The notes below the pieces were generated by a model, which saw only the letters and a program-made list of their open reading frames with translations, was not told where the DNA came from and made no database searches. Shown piece after piece: positions 27,625 through 38,000 of a stretch of 64,000 nucleotides of DNA (its first letter is position 1; each line of letters begins with the position of its first letter). The stretch lies in contig NZ_FMWO01000048.1 in assembly GCF_900103035.1 (NCBI RefSeq), forward strand, positions 1 through 64,000. The letters run 5' to 3'. Source of the stretch: Nitrosomonas mobilis (GTDB lineage: Bacteria > Pseudomonadota > Gammaproteobacteria > Burkholderiales > Nitrosomonadaceae). The translations under genes and the position numbers were made by a program.

Positions 27625-29766
27625 ATGTCGGATTTTTCATTGATAAATAGCGAAAATACAACGCCTGGAGCAGAAATTCTTTTTTATGAAGTATCCAAAT
27701 ACTTCAAATCAAACGATATGGTGTTGTTGCGTAATGCGTATCTATTCAGTCAAAGCGCGCATTCCGGCCAATTCAGAAAATCCGGCGAGCCTTATATATC
27801 TCATCCGGTCGCGGTGGCTGGCATACTCTGCGAATTGCATCTTGACGCAGTAACCTTAGCTGCCGCACTGCTGCACGATGTGGTTGAAGATACCGGCATA
27901 GCCAAGGAAGAAATAAGCGAGCGTTTCGGCGCACCCGTTGCCGAGCTGGTGGATGGAGTTTCCAAGCTTGAAAAAATTGAGTTTGAGACTCAGGCTGATA
28001 TGCAAGCGGAAAATTTTCGCAAAATGCTGTTGGCGATGGCACAGGATGTGCGTGTGATTCTGATCAAACTGGCAGATCGTCTGCACAATATGCGCACACT
28101 GGAAGTCATGAGCTCGGAGAAACAGCAGGATATCGCGCAGGAAACCCTGGAAATATATGCGCCCATCGCACATCGACTCGGCCTGGAGAATATGCACCAG
28201 GAATTACAAGAGCTGAGTTTTCGTTTTTCTTACCCGAATCGCTACAAGGTATTAGAAAAAGCAACCAGGGCTGCGCGCGGCAATCGTCGTGAAGTGGTTG
28301 GCAAAATTCTGGACGCCATCAATCAGCGCCTTGAGGAAGATGGGGTGGGGGCGGTGGTCAGTGGCCGGGAAAAGCATTTGTACAGTATCTATAAGAAAAT
28401 GGTGGAAAAGCAGCTCAGTTTTTCTGACGTACTCGATATTTACGGTTTCCGTGTGCTCGTCAAGCGAGTTTCAGATTGCTATGTTGCGCTGGGCGTGCTG
28501 CATGGATTGTATAAACCAATTCCCGGAAAATTCAAGGACTACATTGCTATCCCGAAAGCAAATGGGTATCAGTCATTGCACAGCACGTTACTGGGTCCTT
28601 ATGGCTTGCCGATAGAAATACAGATACGCACACATGAAATGCACCATATTGCGGAAATTGGTGTCGCTTCGCATTGGCTTTACAAGGCGAATGAAAGTGG
28701 TGTCAATGATCTACATCTGAAGGCAAATCAGTGGATGAAAAGCTTGCTGGAAACCTTGAGCGAATCCTCCAATTCTTTGGAATTTCTCGAACACCTCAAA
28801 GTAGATCTGTTTCCAAGCGAGATTTATGTTTTTACGCCGCAAGGCAAGATTCTTGCTTTGCCCAGAGGCGTAACAACTGTCGATTTTGCCTATGCTGTTC
28901 ATACTGATGTTGGTAACCGTTGTGTGGCTGCTAAAATTAATGGCGAGAGTGTACCGCTACGAACTCATTTAAAAAGTGGTGATCGTGTCGAGATTGTCAC
29001 GGCCAATACAGCCAAACCGAATCCCTCATGGTTATCTTACGTTGCTACTGGTCGGGCGCGTTCCAGTATTCGCCATTTCTTGCGTACCATTCAATTTGAT
29101 GAATCCATCAAGCTTGGAGAACGCCTGTTGAATCAGGCGTTAAGAAGCTTTGGTGCTGATCCAGAGACAGTCAATGAGGCGTATTGGGAAAAGTTATTAC
29201 GAGATAGCGGGGTAAAGTCGAAGCAGGATCTGCTGGCGGATATTGCACTTGGCAAACAGCTTGGTACGGTTATTGCCAAGCGCCTGTTAATGCCTGAAGA
29301 ATCGATTGCAAGAACACAAGGTAAATCCTCTATCACCATTCTCGGAACCGAGGGTATGGCTGTCAAATTTGCTAAGTGCTGTTTCCCCATCCCTGGGGAT
29401 GGTATCGTGGGATTAATCAAAAAAGATCAGGGTTTGATTATTCATACGCAGGACTGCCCGACCGTTGCGCAAAACAGTAAGCAGGACAATCAGCTCGATG
29501 TTGAGTGGGGTCCGGAAATTGAACGGGTATTTCCGGTAAGTATCAATATGGCCGTGGTCAATCGTAGTGGAGTACTGGCGCGGGTTACCACTGAAATTGC
29601 TAAAGCCGGATCTAATATTGACGATATCCGTCTGGAGAGCGATGATGATTATACCGTGATGCATTTTGTCATCCAAACCAGAGACCGCAAGCACCTTGCC
29701 CATATTTTTCGTGAATTGAAGCATATCAATGAAGTGGTCAAGATTAGTCGCAGTAAAAATTCGTAA
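27625..29766 (+). CDS. spoT: bifunctional (p)ppGpp synthetase/hydrolase
   Basis: A 713-residue RelA/SpoT homologue with both activities predicted. The HD hydrolase domain has H60 and H84-D85 with E88-D89 (LLHDVVED), intact as in SpoT. The synthetase domain has KFKDYIAIPKANGYQSLH and EIQIRT. TGS (EIYVFTPQGKILALPRG), a Cys-containing region (AKCCFPIPGD) and a C-terminal ACT domain (RSGVLARVTTEIAKAGSNI) follow. GGGAG is about 10 bases before the ATG at 27625, which is preferred over 27586. The usual rpoZ/gmk neighbours are absent. Confidence 0.95.
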   Translation: MSDFSLINSENTTPGAEILFYEVSKYFKSNDMVLLRNAYLFSQSAHSGQFRKSGEPYISHPVAVAGILCELHLDAVTLAAALLHDVVEDTGIAKEEISERFGAPVAELVDGVSKLEKIEFETQADMQAENFRKMLLAMAQDVRVILIKLADRLHNMRTLEVMSSEKQQDIAQETLEIYAPIAHRLGLENMHQELQELSFRFSYPNRYKVLEKATRAARGNRREVVGKILDAINQRLEEDGVGAVVSGREKHLYSIYKKMVEKQLSFSDVLDIYGFRVLVKRVSDCYVALGVLHGLYKPIPGKFKDYIAIPKANGYQSLHSTLLGPYGLPIEIQIRTHEMHHIAEIGVASHWLYKANESGVNDLHLKANQWMKSLLETLSESSNSLEFLEHLKVDLFPSEIYVFTPQGKILALPRGVTTVDFAYAVHTDVGNRCVAAKINGESVPLRTHLKSGDRVEIVTANTAKPNPSWLSYVATGRARSSIRHFLRTIQFDESIKLGERLLNQALRSFGADPETVNEAYWEKLLRDSGVKSKQDLLADIALGKQLGTVIAKRLLMPEESIARTQGKSSITILGTEGMAVKFAKCCFPIPGDGIVGLIKKDQGLIIHTQDCPTVAQNSKQDNQLDVEWGPEIERVFPVSINMAVVNRSGVLARVTTEIAKAGSNIDDIRLESDDDYTVMHFVIQTRDRKHLAHIFRELKHINEVVKISRSKNS

Positions 29767-29790
29767 CCGATTACTCAGGGTGTGTCGCAA

Positions 29791-30465
29791 ATGAATGTAA
29801 ATAGTCAAGCACTGGATTTTACGTCGCCTGGCGCGATCCCCCCAGATCCGTCCGACGTGATTAAGCGAATCATGGGAGAAACAACAACAACAATGCAAGT
29901 TCTTGAAAAATTGCTTGAAAACGAGTTGGTGCAAGATCCGGTCGGCTGGAAATTACTGGCGATGTTTTATGTGGTGAATGATCGCACCGACGATCTAAAC
30001 AAAATTGATGAGCAGTATCATAAAGTATTTGGCTCTTCGCTATTTATGGATTTTGGGCAGCAAATACCGCAATGGTGCAGCATTAAAAATCCGCTTTGCC
30101 TGAAAATACCAGAGAAAATTACTGCACAATCCTTGCCGGACATATCGATTATTCAGGATGCCTGTCAATCACCGGCCGGTGCCGAACTGGATTTTTCCGG
30201 GGTCAGAGAAATCAATAGCGATGGACTGGCAGTACTGGCACAGTTTTTTACTACGTTATCCTGTGCAGGTGTTTCTCCAGATATCAAGGGAGCGGCACGT
30301 TTTATCACGAGTATGGAGAAAAGCGCGACCAGCAGCCAGGGCACCCGGGCGATGTGGGAAGTTTTATTCGCTTATGACCGTTTTTGCAATAACAAGGAAA
30401 TATTTGAGGATCGAGCAATCAAGTTTGCAATCCGCTTCGGCATTTCCCCTCCCTCCTGGGAATAG
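29791..30465 (+). CDS. STAS-like domain protein, function unknown
   Basis: A 224-residue soluble protein. Residues about 15-85 are helical (ETTTTMQVLEKLLENELVQ); residues about 110-190 look like a STAS fold (LDFSGVREINSDGLAVLAQFFTTLSCAGV), the type used by anti-sigma-antagonists and lipid-transport MlaB-like proteins. The possible phosphoacceptor position carries Ser in NSDGL. It begins 24 bases after spoT with AGGG about 10 bases before the ATG, so it may share the transcript. No partner kinase is nearby and the biological role is unknown. Confidence 0.7.
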   Translation: MNVNSQALDFTSPGAIPPDPSDVIKRIMGETTTTMQVLEKLLENELVQDPVGWKLLAMFYVVNDRTDDLNKIDEQYHKVFGSSLFMDFGQQIPQWCSIKNPLCLKIPEKITAQSLPDISIIQDACQSPAGAELDFSGVREINSDGLAVLAQFFTTLSCAGVSPDIKGAARFITSMEKSATSSQGTRAMWEVLFAYDRFCNNKEIFEDRAIKFAIRFGISPPSWE

Positions 30466-30789
30466 TTTTATCTGCTTGAATTAAGGCTAAATTAGCGGTA
30501 GGCTAGTTACGCAAGCAATATGCACCTTGGAATATCAAGGTGATCGTGTAAAATCGGCAATGTAAAAAAATCATTCTGTCAGAAAAGCGTTGATGAAGAA
30601 TTTGCCGGTTTTTATTTGGAATTCGGAATATAAGATGAGGGTAGAAGCTGCCTGAATTGATGCCAGGGTAGTCGAGAGCACAAATTATTTCCAGGTTTTA
30701 ATTTGCATTCCCCACTGCCTGAAATTGAGTCCAGTTTCCAGGAATTGGATTTTTCAGGAGCAACTGAATATTTCTATTAATCTCTTCGG
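30466..30789. other. AT-rich intergenic region at the left edge of the glycan island
   Basis: No gene or IS fragment recognised. A short hairpin, CACCTTG/CAAGGTG around AATAT (30523-30542), may end the spoT-STAS transcript, but no T-run follows. The drop in GC begins here. Confidence 0.4.
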
Positions 30790-31716
30790 TTGAAACATTT
30801 ACTCACAGAAATTGTGCCGGTAGTCGTCACGTATAACCCTGCTGAACCCACATTGACTGCAAATCTTACTGCATTGCTCTCTCAGGTTCAGTACGTTGTT
30901 ATTGTAGATAATGATTCAACTTGTGATGTCGCTGATATCATCGGGCACCTTGATAAAAAGCAACACGATAGAATCAACCTGATTAAGTTGCAACACAACG
31001 ACGGTTTAAGCAGTGCCTTCAATATCGGCATAGCCTCGGCACACAAACTCAACGCTGCCTTTGTGTTGCTAATGGATCAGGATAGTATTCCAGAATCAGA
31101 TATGGTCAAAAAGTTACATGATGCATATTTTCATCTGGAAAACCAGGGTATCTCAGTTGCTGCTGTCGGACCGCGCTATCGAAACCCGGTATCGGGACAG
31201 CTTTCACATTTTGTGCGCGCTAATCGATTCAGACTGACACAGGTATTATGTCACGAAGACAGAACCGACTATCCACGTGCGGATTTCCTAATTTCCTCCG
31301 GAATGCTCATTGCTATTCGAACATTAGACAAAGTGGGCGATATGGATGCAAAGCTTTTTATCGATCATATCGATACTGAATGGTGTTATCGGGCACAATC
31401 CAGCGGTTTTTCTTTATACGGGGTATGTAACGCTTTCATGCAGCATACCTTGGGTGACAAACAAATTCGTATTTGGTGGGGGCGCTGGCGGAATATTCCG
31501 TTCCATCAACCTTTCCGGTATTACTATATTTTTAGAAATAGCTCATTACTCTGGCAACGTACCTACATGCCTGTCGCCTGGAAACAAGCCGACATGCTGC
31601 GTATCTTGTATATTCTGCTCTTCTTTACACTATTTTCCTCTAACCGCATTGCTAACTTACGCATGATGATTAAAGGCCTATGGGACGGGCTCAATAACCG
31701 TTCCGGCAAACTTTGA
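30790..31716 (+). CDS. GT2 glycosyltransferase, rhamnosyltransferase-like
   Basis: A 308-residue GT-A enzyme. VPVVVTYNP at the N-terminus, DNDS in the nucleotide-sugar pocket, LMDQDS as the DxD equivalent and DHIDTEWCYRAQSSG with the catalytic-base region match the RfbN-type rhamnosyltransferases that build O-antigen or exopolysaccharide. A hydrophobic C-terminal helix (MLRILYILLFFTLFSS) suggests membrane association. The start is TTG with no clear ribosome binding site, so it is uncertain. First gene of the glycan island. Confidence 0.88.
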   Translation: MKHLLTEIVPVVVTYNPAEPTLTANLTALLSQVQYVVIVDNDSTCDVADIIGHLDKKQHDRINLIKLQHNDGLSSAFNIGIASAHKLNAAFVLLMDQDSIPESDMVKKLHDAYFHLENQGISVAAVGPRYRNPVSGQLSHFVRANRFRLTQVLCHEDRTDYPRADFLISSGMLIAIRTLDKVGDMDAKLFIDHIDTEWCYRAQSSGFSLYGVCNAFMQHTLGDKQIRIWWGRWRNIPFHQPFRYYYIFRNSSLLWQRTYMPVAWKQADMLRILYILLFFTLFSSNRIANLRMMIKGLWDGLNNRSGKL

Positions 31717-31821
31717 TTCGCTATATTTAGATAGCCCGAATTCCCTGTGGGTCTACTGTGGTGTGTTCTTTTTTATGAATAGATTAAATTTGGAAAATCA
31801 AATCTACTTTCTGTTGTTACC

Positions 31822-33069
31822 ATGAGCGCACATGTCATTCGCGCTACCGAGCTTGGCAAATGCTACCACCTGTATGCGCAACCCAGGGATCGTTTGAAGC
31901 AATTTTTCTGGCGAGGTAAGCGGAATTTTTTCAGGGAATTATGGGCATTACAAAAATTGGATCTATTGGTTGCGCCAGGAGAAGTGGTTGGGATCGTTGG
32001 TCGCAATGGATCCGGAAAATCCACACTGTTGCAGCTCATCTGTGGGACGTTGACGCCAACCTGTGGGGAAATAACCATTAATGGCAGGCTGGCAGCCTTG
32101 CTTGAGCTGGGAGCAGGTTTCAACCCTGATTTTACCGGTCGTGAAAATATCTGGATGAACGCAACCATTATTGGACTTACCCAGCAGGAAATCGGTGAAC
32201 GAATAGAATCGATGATCAGCTTTTCTGGGATCGGAGATTTTATAGATCAACCAGTCAAGACCTATTCAAGTGGTATGTATGTACGGCTTGCTTTCTCCAT
32301 TGCCATCAACACGGCCCCGGATATTCTGGTTATTGACGAAGCCCTATCCGTTGGTGATGGGTCATTTGCCAGAAAATCCTTTGAACGCATCATGCAATTG
32401 CGCGACATGGGTAAAACAATTTTATTTTGTTCTCATTCCTTGTTTCAGGTTGAATCATTATGTAATCGTGCTATTTGGTTAGATCGGGGAAAATTGATGG
32501 CCGAGGGAGAAGTTAAGTCAGTAGTAACGGCTTACCAATCTTTTCTGGACAAAGAATACACAAAAGAAGATGTGACTGGTGTTTCGGAGTTATCAGCAGA
32601 AAATAAGCCGACAATGTCCACTTCAGATAATGCCATGTCTGGTCACGCGCACCTTAAGAGTGTAGAGGTGACAGTTGACGGCGAATGTTGTAGCCATGCT
32701 ATCGTCAGTAGCGGACAATCTACGCTTTCAGTTTCAGTCAGTTTTGTTTCTGACCCCGATATCCCCTGCCCAACCGTGGGGGTCACGCTTCACTCAATGG
32801 ACGGCAGGGTGCTAACCAGTGCGGGAACTTTCGATGACAAGATTGTTTTATCGCGTACAGCTAACGGTAGCGGCCTGGTTTCTTTGGTTATTAATAAGTT
32901 GCCGCTTCTGAAGGGGAAATATATGATTAGTGCCTTTTTGCTTTGTGAGCGTGGCATTCATTTATATGATTCGGCCTTGAGTATCGCCACGATACGCGTC
33001 CAGCAACGAGGTCGATTACAGGGATACTTTGCGCTTGCACACCAATGGATTTTAAATGATGAAATATAA
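31822..33069 (+). CDS. wzt: polysaccharide ABC exporter ATPase (Wzt type) with glycan-binding domain
   Basis: A 415-residue ATPase. Walker A is GRNGSGKST, the signature is YSSGMYVRLAF, Walker B is ILVIDEALSVGD and the H-loop is CSHS, all intact in the first 240 residues. Residues about 275-410 are a beta-sandwich of the Wzt C-terminal type, which recognises the modified end of an O-polysaccharide. The required permease Wzm is not adjacent: the preceding gene is a glycosyltransferase, the next a methyltransferase. It overlaps the next gene by 14 bases. Confidence 0.92.
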   Translation: MSAHVIRATELGKCYHLYAQPRDRLKQFFWRGKRNFFRELWALQKLDLLVAPGEVVGIVGRNGSGKSTLLQLICGTLTPTCGEITINGRLAALLELGAGFNPDFTGRENIWMNATIIGLTQQEIGERIESMISFSGIGDFIDQPVKTYSSGMYVRLAFSIAINTAPDILVIDEALSVGDGSFARKSFERIMQLRDMGKTILFCSHSLFQVESLCNRAIWLDRGKLMAEGEVKSVVTAYQSFLDKEYTKEDVTGVSELSAENKPTMSTSDNAMSGHAHLKSVEVTVDGECCSHAIVSSGQSTLSVSVSFVSDPDIPCPTVGVTLHSMDGRVLTSAGTFDDKIVLSRTANGSGLVSLVINKLPLLKGKYMISAFLLCERGIHLYDSALSIATIRVQQRGRLQGYFALAHQWILNDEI

Positions 33070-34894
33070 TGTGCTCAAATTTGAGCAGAGTTCATATCAG
33101 GCAACACCGAATGCTTATTCTGTGGCGAGTTTCCATACGATGAACTCACCAGATATCGAACTGGTGAATAGCAAAAACCTAGTATTCCCATTAAATGTAT
33201 ACGCTCATGTGTTGCTGCTGGAAACCGGACAGGTAGATGCTTTGCACTATGGTCTTTTCGAGAATAGTGAAGCTACTATTCCGCAAGCACAACATTATGC
33301 AACGAACTTGCTATTGTCACATATTCCTGATGCAACAAAACGGATTTTAGAGGTTGGCGTGGGACTGGGAACAACGTTTGTTAAGTTGAAGTTGCGAGGC
33401 CATCAAATACATGGCATCACGCCTGATTCTGCACAAATAGCCATCTTGAACAAGCGGTTTGGTGAGGACCTGTCCGTTGATTGCCAGCGTCTCGAAGACT
33501 TCAAAGCCAGTCCGGAGAGTTTTGATCTCATGCTGTTTCAGGAGTCTGCACAGTACATTGAGCCATTGGAAATTTTCAATCAAGCATTGGATTTACTGCC
33601 GATTGGCGGCGATATCCTGATCATGGATGAGTTTTCATTGCGTCGTGAAGAAACGGGTAGTGAAGGACTACACTCACTGCACGATATGATCCGGTTGGCT
33701 GAAAGAATGGGTTTCAAGCTGACAGAGCAGATAGATTTGTCTACTATGGCTGCACCGACCTTGGCGCACCTGCTACGATTGACCGCAAAGTTCAGGGATT
33801 CCCTAGTGTCAGAGCTATCGCTGGATAGCGAATCATTGGAAAAACTGGATGAATCCAACAAAAATTATCAACGTAAATATGCTGATGGTTTGTTCGGCTA
33901 CGTCTTGCTCAAATTCAAAAAAACCTTGATTCCCAAATGGCGCGTGGGAATACTGAATGACAGGCACACTCCGGAAATGCAGCAATTGTTCAGTGGAACT
34001 TTCGGTCATGACATGTCTCTCCAGATGTGGCACTGGAAGTATGGGCAGAATGGCAACCGGGCGCTGGGGGTTTGGCGGAATGACCGCTTGATCGCACATT
34101 ATGGAGGCATGCTTCGTGTTGTTTTACTATTTGGGCAAATCATAACCGCTGTTCAGATTGGTGATGTCATGGTTGATTCAAATGAACGAGGCATTCTGAC
34201 TCGAAGAGGCCCTTTTTTTCTCATGGCGGCGACCTTTCAGGAAAATTATGTGGGCTTCGGCAAGCCAATTTTGACGGGTTACGGTTTTCCAAACGATCGC
34301 GCCATGCGCGTTGCCGAACGCCTCGGGCTTTATTCCAGGGTTGGCAGTATGGTGGAAATTGAATGGCGACCAAAACCAGAAACACCCCACTTGTTAACAC
34401 AGATTAATGAAATCGACGCACAACACGCTATCTGGCAAACGACAGTGGTTGACGATCTCTGGCAGAAAATGGCGGCTGAATTTAAAGACGCAATCATTGG
34501 TGTGCGGGACAGCGCCTACTTGCGTTGCCGTTATCTGGACCACCCCCACCATGATTACCAGCTATTGCTGGTCATTGGCCGTATCGACCGGCAGGCCCGT
34601 GGCCTGATCGTATTGCGACATGATTCGAATGAAACCGAAATCATGGATTTGATTGGCCCGTTACGGGCGATACCGCTGATGATCGCGCATGCCAGGAGAA
34701 TAGCTGGCGTTCATCAAAAAAGGCGCTTATTTATCCGTATTCCCAAAAATTTTGCACCACATTTTACCAAAACAGGGGGTAGTAGGATCGGGCAGGAAAT
34801 TCCTATTCCCGCGCCGACCTGGAGTCATGGCTTGTCTTCGGAAAAATTACGGGACCTTTGGTGGTTAACGGGTGGCGATATGGACTTTAGATAA
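33056..34894 (+). CDS. SAM methyltransferase fused to GNAT-type acyltransferase
   Basis: A 612-residue two-domain protein. Residues about 60-290 form a Rossmann methyltransferase with motif I ILEVGVGLGTT (95-105), LMLFQESAQYIE and LLPIGGDILIMDEF. After a linker, residues about 310-590 form a GNAT-like domain (HWKYGQNGNRALGVWRNDRLIAHYGG, TGYGFPNDRAMRVAERLG) of the kind seen in glycan acetyl or aminoacyl transfer. Translation overlaps wzt. A chain-terminating methylation recognised by the Wzt domain is a natural hypothesis, since Wzt systems often use terminal methyl groups. Confidence 0.82.
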   Translation: MMKYNVLKFEQSSYQATPNAYSVASFHTMNSPDIELVNSKNLVFPLNVYAHVLLLETGQVDALHYGLFENSEATIPQAQHYATNLLLSHIPDATKRILEVGVGLGTTFVKLKLRGHQIHGITPDSAQIAILNKRFGEDLSVDCQRLEDFKASPESFDLMLFQESAQYIEPLEIFNQALDLLPIGGDILIMDEFSLRREETGSEGLHSLHDMIRLAERMGFKLTEQIDLSTMAAPTLAHLLRLTAKFRDSLVSELSLDSESLEKLDESNKNYQRKYADGLFGYVLLKFKKTLIPKWRVGILNDRHTPEMQQLFSGTFGHDMSLQMWHWKYGQNGNRALGVWRNDRLIAHYGGMLRVVLLFGQIITAVQIGDVMVDSNERGILTRRGPFFLMAATFQENYVGFGKPILTGYGFPNDRAMRVAERLGLYSRVGSMVEIEWRPKPETPHLLTQINEIDAQHAIWQTTVVDDLWQKMAAEFKDAIIGVRDSAYLRCRYLDHPHHDYQLLLVIGRIDRQARGLIVLRHDSNETEIMDLIGPLRAIPLMIAHARRIAGVHQKRRLFIRIPKNFAPHFTKTGGSRIGQEIPIPAPTWSHGLSSEKLRDLWWLTGGDMDFR

Positions 34895-34954
34895 AAATCA
34901 AAATCGATATCGTCTTGCCAACCCTTATCAAGTGATTGCGAAGGACATGTATTG

Positions 34955-35050
34955 GTGCAGACTCTTCATCCTGGCGATGAAGTATTCGATTGTAGCTGGG
35001 TAATTGAGCGTCACGTGATTAATGTTGAAACGATACAAGTGAAATTGTTA
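34955..35050 (+). pseudogene. decayed PIG-L (LmbE) fragment
   Basis: The 32 codons from GTG at 34955 align without gaps to residues of the PIG-L domain of the next gene: HPGDEVFDCSWVIERHV against HPDDEVFGCGGAIMRHV, with about 15 of 32 identical. The second catalytic-region Asp is Gly and the frame upstream is shifted, so this is a dead partial copy. Confidence 0.6.
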
Positions 35051-35091
35051 CGGGCAGAATTTTTGATACTGTTGGCAAGTTTATTATGTAA

Positions 35092-38000
35092 GTGTCTGAT
35101 TATAAAGTAAAGCAAAACCGATCCATAATTGAGATTATTTTGGAAGATACACTCGTTCCTTTTCAGGCTATTGCTCATATTCCTTGCACATACGCTCTCG
35201 TATTTGCCCCTCATCCAGATGATGAGGTATTCGGTTGCGGCGGGGCCATTATGCGTCACGTTGAACAAGGTGTTCCTGTTCGCGTCATTCTGGTATCCGA
35301 TGGTACGCATGGCGTAAGTGAAGAGGATATAACTGAGTATACCCTGCAACGCCAGAATGAAAGCATCGCCGCCGCTCGTATCCTTGGCTATGGCACTCCT
35401 ATTTTCTGGCATTACCAGGACCGGCAAGTCTGTTATAGCGAAAAACTGATATGGAAAATTTCAAAAGCCATTCGTGAAACGGGTGCTGATCTGGTTTACG
35501 CGCCATCGATTTTTGAGATGCACCCGGATCATCGAGCACTGGGAATGGCCGTTATCGAAGCAATCAGGAGAATAGGCAAGACAGTATGTGTCGCACTGTA
35601 TGAAGTAGGTATGCCTCTTCGTCCCAATCGATTGCTTGATATCAGTGATCTGGTCACACGTAAAACGGCTGCTATGGAATGTTTTGTGTCTCAAAATGCA
35701 AAACAACGTTATGACCTGCATATCGCCGCACTCAATCGTTATCGTACTTATACCTTGTCCGCCAGCGTAACAGCAGCAGAAGCCTATATCCTGATCCCTG
35801 CTGAAGAGTTATCCCATGATCCGATCAAACTTTATCAGTCGGAACATGCTCGTCAGAAAGCTTTGGGGCTGGTTATGGACAGTAGCGATCTACCGCTCGT
35901 CAGCGTCATTATTCGCAGTATGGATCGCCCGACATTATCTGATGCATTAGACTCAGTTGCTCTGCAGACTTATCCAAATATTGAGGTAGTAATAGTAAAC
36001 GCGAAGGGAGGAGATCATCGTGAATTTGGAGAATGGTGCGGCAGATTTCCGCTTCGGATATTCAGTACTGGCAGACGATTAAAGCGCAGCCTTGCGGCAA
36101 ACTTCGGCCTGGACTCTGCCAGTGGCGAATACTTTATTTTTCTGGATGACGACGATCTTTTCGATCCAGACCATATTGCCAATCTGGTCGAAACCTTAAA
36201 AAACTCAAAGAGTTGCTCAGTTGCTTATGCAGGAGTGCGGGTCGAAGGCGAGACGGGAGTAATTTCCGGAATCTACAACCAAACCTTTGCAGCAGCCCGC
36301 TTTATGGCTGGAAATTTTATTCCCATCCATGCCGTGCTCTTTAAGCGCGATCTTGTTGCACAAGGCTGTAGATTCGATGAGAATTTTGACAGCTATGAGG
36401 ATTGGGATTTCTGGCTTCAAGTTGCCCGTCAAACTGACTTTGCCCATACGGCAAAGGTAAGTGCTGTCTACCGTGCGCAACTGGGTAACTCGGGCATGTC
36501 GCAGCCCTTAGCGCATAATTTACAGCTGCAGCGCTTATCTCGGCTGAAAGTATGGAAGAAATGGTGGCACAAATGGACAATCGAAGATTTTGATTGCCTT
36601 GTAACAGATTTTCACCAACAACTCGTCTTGCTGCAGCAGCAGTTGGGAAGTTCCGTCCATTCCGAAAATGAATTGCGGCGCTTGCTCGAAGAAAAGGAAC
36701 GATTACAAGCCGAGCACGAAGAGCGAATCGCTACGCTTAACCAAACGGCGTCCGAGCGCAATGAGCAGATTATGCAACTGAGATCCACTATTATAGAAAT
36801 TTTTGATTCAAGAAGTTGGAAGCTGACAGCACCTATTCGTTTTTTTAGCCGAACAACACGAAAAATTTTGCAAAATGGAAAACCTGTTTCCCATTTAACC
36901 CTTCAATACTATCGCCGCGAATCAGGTTATAAACTCCTGCGACGTACTTTTAGCATCCTACGTAACGAGGGCCTAAATGGAATAAAGTGGCGTTTGAGGG
37001 CACTTCAAAAGAACCATGGGACAATAGCTACCGGATTAAAGGCTAAACCAGCAGCAAGATTAGAAAAACACAATTACCTGCCGCTTTCGACCATTGACAT
37101 CACGAAATACGACTTTTTCTTCTTCGACGTATTTGACACAGCGATTATCCGTCTTTTTAAAAAACCAATTGATTTATTTGAATATATCTCGTTTAAAACA
37201 CAAGATCCTGATTTTCATCTTAGGCGCGTCCAGCAGGAAGCAGAAACCCGGGAGCAGTATAAGGATCGCAAAGAAATAAGCATCTTTGAGATTTATAACA
37301 ACTTGGCAAGTGATTCCATTGAAGAGGAAATTGCAGCAGAACTCAAATTCTGTGTGGCCAATCCGGAAGTATATGATTTTTATTCAAAGCTACTGAATGC
37401 AGGGAAGAAAATATATTTTGTCTCGGATATGTACCTGGACAGAGAGACTATCTCCAGGATTCTGAGTGAAAATAGATTTTGCACTTATGAAGATATGTAT
37501 GTTTCATCGGAAGATGACCTCTTGAAGGGTGACGGAAGCAGATTTGAATGGCTGAAAAAGAATATTCCTGAAAGCGTAGGTTCTACAATTCACATTGGAG
37601 ACAATCGCATTTCCGATTTTTTACAGCCGCAGGCCCATGGATTTGATGCATTCCATTTTATGGAGAGTAGTGCTTACTACCAGCAGGATTCATTCCTATA
37701 TTCCAAAATAGAATTTCTTAATTCAAAACGCAGCTTGGGCCTGTCTTTTTTACTTTCTACTTTCCGGTACTGGAAATCAGGCTTTCACGATCAACCGCCT
37801 GATTATTGGAGGCAGTTCGGTTTTTTGTACGGCGGTGCGCTGATATCTGCTTTCTGCAGCTTTATCCATGAACAGCTTTCGAGAAAAAAATTATCGTGCG
37901 ATAAAATCTTCTTTCTCGCGCGTGATGGCGACATCATGAGTCAAGTGTACCAATTGCTTTATGACGACGTACAAGCCGTATATTTAATGGCCTCTCGCCG

